Below, piece after piece: positions 21,301-33,400 of a stretch of 64,000 nucleotides of DNA. Each line of letters opens with the position of its first letter. Position 1 is the first letter of the stretch. The position numbers were made by a program, and so were the translations under genes. The stretch is taken from assembly GCA_935421135.1 (NCBI GenBank), contig OW285196.1:12707001-12771000 (forward strand). The letters run 5' to 3'. Under the pieces are notes generated by a model. The model had not been told where the DNA came from, did not search any database, and saw only the letters and a list, made by a program, of their open reading frames with translations. Origin of the DNA: Bugulina stolonifera. Its lineage: Eukaryota > Bryozoa > Gymnolaemata > Cheilostomatida > Bugulidae.

Positions 21301-24300
21301 GGGAAGTAGCAAACAATGTCATAGAATCATAACAAAGTATGCAGAAGTAAACTTGTTATCCAGCTGCACCTTTAGCACACTGTGTGTGTTTACTACAACC
21401 ACTATTCCTATTCCCTGCTACTTCGACCTGAACCAGGTTGTTGGAGAAAGAACTAGAGCATATTATATATTTGGGTGAAATCAGACCAGTAGGCTTACTT
21501 ACAAGGGCATATTCTGCACAGCAAGTTTTTAACACACTAAATGAGTACTGAGATAAAGGCCAAATTATACATATGAAAGTGAAACACAAATTCTAAACTT
21601 TTTGTGTTTTACTTGCACGTTGTAACTACAGTCACAAGGTTGCCAACGTTTGAAACACTACACACTAGCCCTGAATTCCTGGTTCGCTTGAGGAAACAAG
21701 CCCTTGGATCAGAGCCAGTTACTCAGTCACTTTCTGGTTTACTACTACACTACTAGTAGTAGAAACTTCTGACCTCACTAGGCAATTTGAACCAACCTGT
21801 TGCATTTGAGCAATTGTTCTCAGATCATCTGTGATTGGACGTTCGATACCCAATAATGGAATAGATAGCAGACTGACCAGGCTGCCGAGACATGTCATGG
21901 TATTGATATTGGGACTCGTCAGCTTGATTTTTCTACAATAGAGATACACTTGTTGTCAGCATTTCCTGCGTGTCTGGTAACCTGGATGTGCTCATCAAAT
22001 GATTTGTGTTAAGTTGTGTATAACACGTAGATAATAGAATTGATCACATGGCATGCATATCATGATTTACTAGCATTTGATATGCAATATTTATCTGAAA
22101 ATATGTAGCATCATAGTATTAGTAGGTAAACGGCCACAATGACAATCATATAACCTACGCACTGGGACTTCATACTTCTCCAAAGATTTAGAGACATTAG
22201 TTACTTAGAGTAATAAAAGCAGATTCTCAGCATGAGGTTTGGGTCCATCATAAACACTGGAGGCACTGGAAAGGGCCCCAACCTTACTCTATACCACTCC
22301 AAATGGTCCCCAGCCTAGACAACTTCTGTGTTGCCAGCCCCTTTTCAAACCCAACTAGGAGTTAGCAATAGAAGAATGTGCTTGGATGATCACTTTATGC
22401 TGCGTCACAGAGCTATATCATGGTCTATGTACATGTACGTCGGTACCTTTATACATGTATTATATTTTCATGAATTTACAGCAAAAAAGTCGCCACTGTT
22501 TATTGACCATTGCACCACCAATCCCTCACCTGGTAGACCATATTGCAGACGTTCCCAGAGATGTGTGATATTGATTACAAATACATAATTATAATTCTCA
22601 GGAATATTTTCAATTATACGTACAATATTACATGATATCGGAAGGATTTCACATGCCAAAATTTCAGGTGATAATTCCCTGCACCTGCAGAAGGAGGGTT
22701 AAAATTATTCAAAGCGTGTGATGGTAATATACCTAGTTTTTGCATACGCAATTAGAAATATCAAGGCTGATTTCTCCACATCAGAGACAATTCTGGTGCT
22801 GGGAAGGAATCGTGCAGTAAAGCATGGGTTGACTATATATGCACCATATCAATGGAAATGCAATGACTTGCAAAATAAACCTTCCTTTATCTTGGTGTAC
22901 ACTTGTTTTACCTTTATCTTGGTGTACATTTGTTTTAGCTTATATCAGTTCTATGTATGGTTAACATGTTCTTACTGTTAAAGTGGAACTATATAGACTA
23001 ATAACAATACATCCAGATGCGTGGGGTTCCCATTGATTTAGAGCTAGTACTAGTTCGGTCGCACAATCCAAGATTTTGCCAAAATTAGTTGCTTTTCACC
23101 AAAATTATGAGTAAGTTTGATTGAATGCACATTGGTTGCAGACGATTAATTTTGTCCCCAATCCACACATATTCAACCGTGATCTCACTAAAAATACATT
23201 TGGCTTCATGACCCAGACATACATCTGTATTTCCTTGGTGGTGTTATTGCACAAGGAAACCAAGCTGTGGCTGGGAAACAAAGTTCTGACTGAAGTTTAC
23301 CTGTCTTTGCTCTTTGAGCAGTTGAAGGTGATGAGGGCAATCGAGTAGACGACACCAACAAGAGCACAGGAGCACATAATTCCAAGCACGGTCAGCTGAG
23401 TGTCATATGACATGGCCGACGATTCGGTTGCAGGAACCTCATCTTCCATCATTGTAAGATTTGCTGAAAAATAAAATCCTGACATCAACACATTATTACA
23501 AAAAAGCTGGCACAAGAAACGAACCTTAATGGCGTGTACGTCTTTTTAAAACCATTTTGTTTTGTCTCATTAAACAACTCTTTGCAACTAAGTTGATAAC
23601 GTGGATACGTCTGATGATACTTGCAGATTGCACAAATAGGAAGAATAGCAGGTTAAATGATGTATCTGTTTGCTATTTTTGCAAGTGTTATTAACATTGT
23701 AAACATCATCAAATTTTGCTAACGTAATATTTGAAAAAAATTCATTTGCACTTGCAAATCTCTAAATTTTCTGATATCACTTCCCATCAAAGTAGGATAT
23801 TGTGCCGGTATATCATGTAGTTATCAACAAGCACTACGATGACTATGAGATAGTGTGAAATGCTAGAGTACTCATGTCATGCTATAGAACCAGGAATGTA
23901 ATTACAGTTATCACCAGATGAAATAAGGTTGGACTGGTTTTATCCTAGCACCTTTCAAAGCTCTACTAGCCAAGGACAAAGTTTTTCCTTCAATATCAAA
24001 GGAAAATTTACTTTGGATAAGCTCATTCATAGATTATTATTTCTCTAGTCAAACATCGTTAGGTGCGAGTAGTATAGTCAGTGCACTTCTAGACAGACAC
24101 GCACTCATTGACCCCTGTTTTCAACCAATCACAAGCCGGTATTTCCGATTTCAACCAATCACAGAAGAGCACAAAAATTTTGCACACGACCTTGCCAAGG
24201 TCACCCCAAAATCCCCCCTTCTGATTGGTCGAAAAAACATTTGCACACTTGACCCCGAACCCGGCCACGACCCCTTCCCTTCCTCCTTCCCACCCTCCTC

Positions 24301-24438
24301 CCCTCCCCCTCCCCCACCTCCCACTCCTCCCTCCTCCCCGCCACCGCCCTCGTCCCGTCCGCGCCACCGCCGTCGCCGCCGCCGCCACCGCCGCCCTCAC
24401 CACCGCCGTCGCCGCCGCCACCACCACCGCCCTCACCA

Positions 24439-24469
<31 letters not shown>

Positions 24470-27400
24470 CGCCACCACCACCACCGCCGCCACCACCACC
24501 ACCGCCACCGCCGCCGCCGCCGCCACCACCACCACCACCACCGCCGCCGCCGCCGCCGCCATCACCGTCATCACCGCCACCCCTCCTCCACCGCCGCCCA
24601 CCCTCCCCCCCGCAACCCCCACTCACCCGAACGACCAATCGTTTGAGGCGGTCAAGCCGCGTCCGCCCACGTTGCGTGCGGCGCCGACCGTACACGTGGA
24701 GGCGACGCCGGTGCCCCGTATCCACCGGGCCAAGCGACTAGGCAGCGGCCCGCCGCCCATTCCGAGTTCCACTGGGGTGGGACTATAAAAGATAAGTTTG
24801 ACTGATGATAGTATTAATACAAAGAAGACTTAGTCATAGCAAACATGTCTTTTCTCACCAAAGGAGCAGCGGGGAGATATGTACTTTTAAAGGAAGTCCT
24901 CCCGAAGTCTGTATGGGATTATATGATCAAAAGTAATATCGAAGAAGCGAATAGTCCATGGATGTGGTATTGGGTTGACAGACTCGCTCATAATTCCTTA
25001 GTGGTAGAGCTTGCCATCTATTTTAGAACACTTTCACTCTCTATGAATATCCCTTTTAAGATAGGAGAGGAAAAGTTGAGGAAAATGGCACTTTGTTATG
25101 AAGACTTAACAGGAGCTAGGTCAAGATTTTCATCTATGGTAGAAACAAAAAACGCATCCGTTTCTTCTCCCTTACTCCTTCTTAGGAATGCAGAGTTGTC
25201 AACCTGGTGTAGAGTGGAGGTTGAGAAGATTATTGAAGATAGAAACTGGGATGAAACTGGTGTGGGAGCGGAGGCCACTTTTAACACTCACTTCTTACTA
25301 TATCTGGATAATGAACCTGGTGGGGAAGGTTCAAAGAATGAACTCTATCATAGAGTATTGAACATATTAAAGGATGGGGCAAGAAGATGTCGCTTTGAGG
25401 ATGGGAAGGAGAAATCGCGAGCGAAGAGGAGTTACAATGAAGAAAGCATCCCTGGTTTAATTCTTAGTAGAGGTAATACGCTATATGCAGGGCGATTGTT
25501 TGGAGAACTAGATCCATCCAAAAATGGGTTAGAGGTGATAAGAAGTCCTTCACCAGGAGATGCTAGATTAGAGGTGAGAGAGACTTCTACAGGAGAGACT
25601 AACCAGGTTATGATAGAAGAGGTTGAAATGTGTGACATTGGAGAACTAGATTCATCCAAAAACGGGTTAGAGGAGATAAGAAGCCCTTCACCAGGAGAAG
25701 CTAGGGTGGAAGTGAGAGAGACTTCTACAGGAGAGAATAAGCAGATTATGATAGAAGAGCAAACTCATGTAGAAACTAAAGAAGAGGTTGAAATGTGTGA
25801 CAAAAGGGAACAAGAGATTAGAAAGATAGAACAAGAATTGGCACTAAAGAAAGTGGAATTGGCAGGAGCACTGGGGTGGAAAGAAGCACTAGAGATGCAA
25901 CAGAGAATTGATGCAAGAAAAGAGAGAAGAACAAATCGCATTGCCTTCTTAGAAAAAAAGTTAACAGAGGAAAGAATGGAAAAAGAGAGGTTAATGATGG
26001 AAATCGAGCGTTTGCAAAAAGAAGAAGAAGAAGAAAAAATGGATAGTGTATCAATTATTGATCACATAATTCCCCACCTGGCTAACAAACTAGATGATAA
26101 TGATGCAAAAGCAGAAGGGGAAGATAGTAAACTGCCACAGTGGGTTCCAACAGGAGAAAGTAATGATGAATAAAAGTGTATAGATTCCAATCGTTCTCTC
26201 AAACAAGGGCAAGATGTCAAAGCAAGAGGTAGTATGTAGAAATGAGAATTATGAAGATGTGGCTGATGGTCTCTTAGATGAAGTAGTAGCTATCTCTGCT
26301 GAAGAGGGAAGGGAGCAAATAGGAGAGAGAAGCAACAAAAGAAAGAAGTTCACATTCTACATAATCATAATACTATTTATACTTTCTTGCTCATCTTTAT
26401 CACCATCAGTTTACACATATCTAAGTGATAGGGAACCACCCAATGGCAAAGACAAAGGAGTACTTAAGCAAGGACACTTTTTAAAAACAAACACAACTCT
26501 ATTAGCTACTCAACTGGATCAGCATGCGTCCACACCAAGAAATCGATCTTCGCTTGCAGAGTCCCTTCACAGCTCTAGTCTGTGGTCCAACAGGGAGTGG
26601 AAAAACGGAACTACTATTTAGTCTTATTAGGAGAGTTGATGAAATTGCTTCACCCACTCCTGTTGAAATCATTTACTGCTATGGAGTTTGGCAACGCCGC
26701 TTTGAGGATTACAAGGATAAAGTAAGGTTTCATTCAGGACTCATTGATGTAGAAATGGATATAGAGCGTGATGGGAAGAATCGCTGGCTCATCATTGATG
26801 ACTTGATGGGTGAAGTCGGGGGGAAAGAGACTACTAATGCAATCTTTACAAAGTTCAGTCACCACCTGAACATAAGCGTCTTTTTCTTACTACAGAACCT
26901 TTTCCCGAAAGATAATAGAACAGTGTCAATAAACTCGCAGTACTTTTTCTTGTTCAAGAATCCCAGAGACGGAATGTCTGTTACCAATCTTGCAAAGCAG
27001 GCTTTTCCTCAGAGTACAAGAGCTGTTCAAGAAGCTTTTAGTGATGCTACACGTAAGCCACACTCTTTTCTATTCTTGAATCTTCGCCAGGAAACCCCGG
27101 AGTGGGCTAGACTGATCGGTAATTTTGCTTCTGAGCACTCTCCCATGACTGTATATATCCCGAATACCCTGGAATATAAGTAGCATTCACATCTCTACTC
27201 TCTCCATAAACTGTCTTGGACTCGAAGAGAGCGCATCCATCATCAAGCATGAGATACATTAATTCACCCGAGTATTCTCCAAGGTTGAGGAGGAATGCCT
27301 TGAGTATATATGCACTGACGAAAGCATCTGCAACCATCAGAGATTCAACCATTGCTGAGGCTAACAAAGACCTTATACTCGCTCTTGTTGAGTGTGCTAG

Positions 27401-30400
27401 AAATGTATTATTAGGTAATGTTCATCTAACTACCGCTCAGTTGAACTCTCTACGTCGACATAGAAGGGCCATTGAGGATCTCACCAACTCTCGTACTAGT
27501 GTGAGGCAGAAAAAGTTAATCCTACAACGTGGCGGATTTTTAGGTCTTCTTTTGAAGCCATTGGCAAGTTTACTTGGAGGTGTGCTTGGTGGATTAGGCG
27601 GTGGACGAAGGTGAAATGAGTCTCAAGTTTTCTAAAAAGTATCTTCTTATGGATAAACATACATATGAATCAATGAATAGTAGAAACAACAAAAAAGAAG
27701 GAGAGCATCTACCCTCACTCTCTACAAATGGGGATCTACTCCTGGCAGAAAAAAGCAGAAAAGATGTAATATCTAACCTCAAAAACTCTGATACAGACAT
27801 CTACTCTCAGCTAGAGCAACATGCTCATAAAATGAATAAGTTCCTAAAAGAGTTGGAGAGATCACGCCATCCGCAGCAGGAGTTGTATAATACATTAGAG
27901 GGAATTAACACTAGGTTTAATGAAATGCATACATGGAGACAAAGAGAAGAAGAAGCACAAGAGCGAGGGCGAGAGAAAAAAAGAGATGATGAAAAGAGGC
28001 GAAGTGGCTCAAGGTCACCACTACCACACCCATATAGGAGAGAAACAAAACCAGAGAGGTCAGAAGCTGGCGCACGTTGGAGTGGGAAGGGTGAAAATAG
28101 AAGTCCTATCAAAACTAGGTCTAGGCGAAAGCTTCCTAAAACCCCTCTTGCAAGCAATAGTAAAACAGAAAGATGGATGATATAGATGAAGGTCTACGTG
28201 ATATTTACTTCTCCCCTCCTCAACCACCATCTTTTGGAGGAAAGAGAAAGTTAGTTTTAGCTTCTCCTCCTGGTATTAATGAGAATGATGTTGAGAAGTG
28301 GTTGAGAAGTCAAGACGCATACACTCTTCATCGCCCGATTAGAATGAAGTTTACAAGGAGAAAAACGTTTGTGAGTGGGATTGGTGAACAACTCCAGGCA
28401 GATCTCGTGGATGTGCGTGCGCACAAGGACTCAAATGATGGAGTAACATTTTTGCTCACCTGCATAGATGCCTTCTCACGGAAAGCATGGGTCTTTCCTC
28501 TTCATTCCAAGTCTGGTCTGGAAGTGTCCAATGCACTCATCTCTCTATTCGAAAATGAAAGCTTTAGACAAATACAAACTGATAAAGGTAAGGAGTTCCT
28601 AAACAGAAGGGTGAGTGAAGTGCTAAAGAAGTATGGAGTTAGCCATTTCACCTCTGAGAATGAGATCATCAAGGCTGCTCTTGTTGAACGCTTTAATAGA
28701 ACATTGAGAGGGAAAATTCATCGTCTACTCACTTATAGAGGGGATGGACGCTACTTAGAAGATGTAGAAGACCTAGTCCAAGGATATAACAACAGTTTTA
28801 ATAGGTCAATTGGAATGAAACCTATTGAGGTTGATTACGATAATCAAGAAGAGGTTTGGGTTCGGTTAAATGAGTTCTCACCTAAACGATGGTTAAAGAA
28901 AACAAGAGTAAAATACTCACCAGGTGATCATGTTCGGATTTCGATGGCTCGTAGTAGCTTTGAGCGAGGGTTCACACCAAACTGGTCAACCGAGATATTC
29001 ACCATAAAAGCAGTCAAGGCACATACCTCACCTCCTGTCTATACACTGGAAGACCTAAACAAAGAAGGAGTAGATGGAACATTCTATGCACAAGAATTGC
29101 AACATGTTAACCTACCTGAAATCTTTAGAGTTGAGAAAGTCATACGTAAACGGAGAAGGAGAGGAAAAGAAGAGAGTTTCGTGAAATGGAGTGGTTATCC
29201 CTCTTCATTTAATAGTTGGATAGATTCTAGTCAGTTTGTGTAAGATCAAAGGTAGTATAAATTCGATATGTAAGTTCAGTTTTGCTCACTCTCAAAGATG
29301 GCCTTCAATGTCACACTTACCTCAAATGTACGCATCGGTGGGAGTGACACAAACACCAATGCTCACTTCATTACGAAGCTAGCCAAGACATTGAAGCTTC
29401 ACTCATCACAGTGGGAGGTTGGGTTACTTGACATTCAGTACCCTGCATCCTGGAGAAATGTGGAAGATGGCTATGTAGTGGTTACGAATACAAAAGATGG
29501 AGTCAAACGAAAATGTGAAATCAGGAGTGGAAGGTATGCTTCCATGGGTGAACTTTTGAGTGAGATCAATAGAATACTAATAAACTACGACTTAGAAAAA
29601 GTAGTGAGCTTTTACTATGATAGTCTACGGAATGAAACCTTCCTCATGTTGAGAGAACAGGAACACTCTGTCATGATGTCACGTGATGTTGCGTGGGTGT
29701 TGGGATTCGAACCTGATGTAGAATATGCTGCGGAAATCAACAGGAGTCAAAACCCTCCAGACATCAATGCTGGTTTCACATCCCTCTATGTCTACTCCTC
29801 CGTAGTCTCACCAAGACATGTTGGAGATAGTCTAGTCCCCCTACTTCGCACAGTTCCTATAACAGAGAGTGAAAGAAATAGCACCGTTTTCTTTGAGTTT
29901 TCGAATGTTCAATACTCTCCAGTGTCTAATACAAGCACAGACCTCATCGAGGTAGATATAAGACGTGATGATGGAGAAAGGGTCTCATTTCGCAGTGGAA
30001 AGGTTGTGCTGACGGTTCGTTTCAGACCGCGTGGAGAGAAATAACATGGCCCCTCGCATAGTTCCATATTTTCCTGATGAGTCAGGTGAGATGTATGAAG
30101 ACTATTATGCAAACCAGGTGGGAGAGGGAATGAGTGTGTACAGGGGAAAACCTATTATGACGGGTAATGGGATCGGCTCACTCTTTTCTGGACTGGCCCG
30201 AGGGGTCCTTCCCATGCTAAAGAATGGTGCCAAAACTATTGGGAAAAAGCTATTGACTACTGGAGCTTCGGTTCTGGGAGATGTAATCAAGGGAGAGAAC
30301 TTCAAATCCTCTGCAGCAAAACGTTTTCGTGAAGCTGGTGGGGATCTTCTAGGTGATGTAGAAGATGAATTACGTGAACCACCTGCCAAACGTGCACGAG

Positions 30401-33400
30401 TTAGTCAAAAGTCTACAAAGAAAAAGCGTAAAGGAAGAAAAACAGTTTTTGACTAAATGAAAGATAAATATATAATCCACACCTAGACTCACCACTCCCC
30501 ACTCTTAGACAAGCGACTGTAGGAGCAAGTACTAGATGGAACAACTCTCACACTATCGAACATGTCCGTCACACATCGAGCCATCTCTCTCTCCAAGGTT
30601 TCTGAAGACTCTCCAGACACGGTTGACTCCAGTTTTGACTTATTTGCCACTCCGCCAACTCATACTAGCGTGCTCAGAGGTGAGTGGGTACCTTTGGCTC
30701 CTGTTACGGACTCCCCTGATGGCACTATTGAATTTAACATCCCGCCCGCAGACGAACTCTACACAGATCTATCAAGGTCTTACTTACACACCACAGTAAA
30801 GGTGAGCAAGGCTGATGGAAGCGTACTACCTGCGGAAGAACAACTAAAGGTTGTTCCAGGGGACAATTTTATGCACAGTCTCTTTTCTTCTGCCACTGTT
30901 CAACTGGCCGGGCAAGATGTTGAGTATGAACCAAACTATGGACATAGAGCTTATGTCGAGAATCTCCTAAACTATGGTAAAGATGCTAAGAGCACATATA
31001 TGAAAGTTGGGAGTGGGTGGATGGAGGATGAAGGAACTGGAGAAGACTATGATGGTATACCTCCCGAAGTGGTTGAAAAAAGAAAGAAACTTATAGCCAC
31101 AAGTAAAGAGATGAGCTTCTATGGGAGACCTAGGTTGAGTATGTTTTCTCAAGGAAGACTTATTCCACCAGGAGTTCGCTCTCGCCTTACTCTACAACGT
31201 GCTATTCCACAAATGGCCCTCTTAGCAGAAACAGACAACCCTGCAGGAGGGGCGAAGATTTCTATAACTAAGACAGAATTGTGGATTCGACGTGTACAAG
31301 CCAATCCGGCCTTACAAAAAGCACAAATGGATGTTTGGGTTGTGCAACAAGAGTCTATAAAACTACCAATTGACCGAATAAAAACTCATTTCCATGTCAT
31401 CCCTGCTGGACACCAGTCAGTGAGAGTAAACTTTGATCAAGCGGGACAGAAGCCAAACAGAGTCTTTGTCGGACTAGTCAACCATACTGCAAAGAGTGGA
31501 ACGTATAAGCAAAATCCCTTCAAATTTGGACATAACAATCTAAGTTCATTAGAATTACTAATTGATGGAACACCGGTGACCCGAAGATATGAACCAAATT
31601 TTGCAAGTGGAAAGTTTGCTCGTGAATTCATGAATTTGTTCACTGTCACAAATACATCCGATGCTGACACAGGGAATGAGATCTCCCCTAGCAAATACAA
31701 GTCCTGCGCTGCTCTCTACGCCTTTGACATTTCAGGAGATTTGTGTGATGACAACTTTCACTTGTTATCAAATGGGAGTCTATCTATTAATCTAGCATTT
31801 GCTAATCAAACTCAAAATACACTTGGACTGTTTGTATACGAAGAAAAAGATGACATTATCTACTTGAATGCAAATCACGAAGTATCTATGGTAGCCGGGA
31901 TGATGTAAAAAAAAAAATGGATACATTCTCAATCTCGAATATTCTATCTGATGATAAACTCTCATCAACCTCCTTTAGAGGAGTTATGCCAAGGGATCAC
32001 TTCTTAGACTCCTTCTCCCCATCTGGATCTTTTGTTTTCAACACTCAAACAAGTGAGAAAAGTGGCGAGCATTGGATCTCTGTTTTTTCGAATGGAAAAG
32101 AAATAGAGTATTTCGACTCCTATGGTCTCCCCCCTTCTATTTATCCTGATGTGGGTAAGATGTTACAACAATGGGGAATACCAATAGTATGGAATGGAGA
32201 GTGTCTACAAGAAGAGAGTACTAACGTGTGTGGAGACTACTGCATCTTGTTCTGTCTCCTTCGAGCTCGAGGGTGGAGTATGGAGGGAATAATTACACGG
32301 CTAAGCAGAGTAGAAGGAAGAGTTCGAGATCATTCTATAAGAGCTCTATTTCAACGTTTATACTATAATAAAAGAAATAATACTTTCCCACTCACAACGC
32401 ATGTAAACAATATTATGCTTTTTTCACCTTTTCACTTTGACTAGAGAGAAATACTTCACCTTACTTATAATTCGTTTTTATACTACTATAACTAAAAAAA
32501 AAAAAAAGAGACCAATAGTTTTTATCTTACCTGCATTCTTTTTTTTTTTTTCTTTGCTTTTTAGATTTCTGCTTGATTCTTGATTCTTTTATTTTTTCTC
32601 TATTTATCTTCGTAATAAAACAATACTACTGAAGAAAGCTGCATCTTTTCTATCTTGGAATAATACTCATCCATGGGTTGTTGTGGTCTCGCCCCTATCC
32701 GAGGCCCGCTCCGGGGAGGGCGGAGAGTCCACCTCGTAATAAAACAATACTACTGAAGAAAGCTGCATCTTTTCTATCTTGGAATAATACTCATCCATGG
32801 GTTGTTGTGGTCTCGCCCCTATCCGAGGCCCGCTCCGGGGAGGACGGAGAGTCCACCATGTTAGAAAGATCCTTTCGGGCAGGACTCCCCACTCCTATTA
32901 TTTTCCCCTTCTTCCGTGCCTCTTTTAACGCATCCACCTCTTCTTTCCTCTTCTGACTGCACTCTTCTTCCTCAATAATTCCATCCATTTGTGAGTCCGT
33001 TAAGCCCGCAAATAACTCTTCTTGGTTTTGTACTATGTTGTCAGTATCCATTGATAATGTACTATTGTAGTAGTGTAGCTGTACAGTAGTGATGTGGTGA
33101 ACTTTGAATGCTGAGACTGTGATCCCACTCTCCCTTTATACAACTGCTCATTTCTTGACTCCTCCCTTTTTTTTATCCAATCCCAATGTGACCCGATGTG
33201 AATCCGAAGCCTTCCGATGTGAATCCGAAGCCTCCCGATGCATCCCGATGTGAATCCGAAGCCTTCCGATGCATCCCGATGTGATTCCGAAGCTTCCCGA
33301 TGCATCCCGATGCATCCCGATGTGAATCCGAAGCTTCCCGATGCATCCCGATGTGATTCCGAAGCTTCCCGATGCATCCCGATGTGATTCCGAAGCTTCC

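Noticed and set aside
24089..24788. Long poly-Ala, poly-Gly and poly-Thr/Pro reading frames in the left TIR
   Set aside because: No sensible ATG; open in several frames and on both strands because of the CCN repeats.
27825..28157. 110-codon antisense frame over the basic Polinton protein
   Set aside because: Shadow of the plus-strand gene, no motif.
28173..29243. Integrase of an LTR retrotransposon or retrovirus
   Set aside because: No reverse transcriptase, protease-gag or LTRs; surrounded by Polinton virion genes and TIRs.
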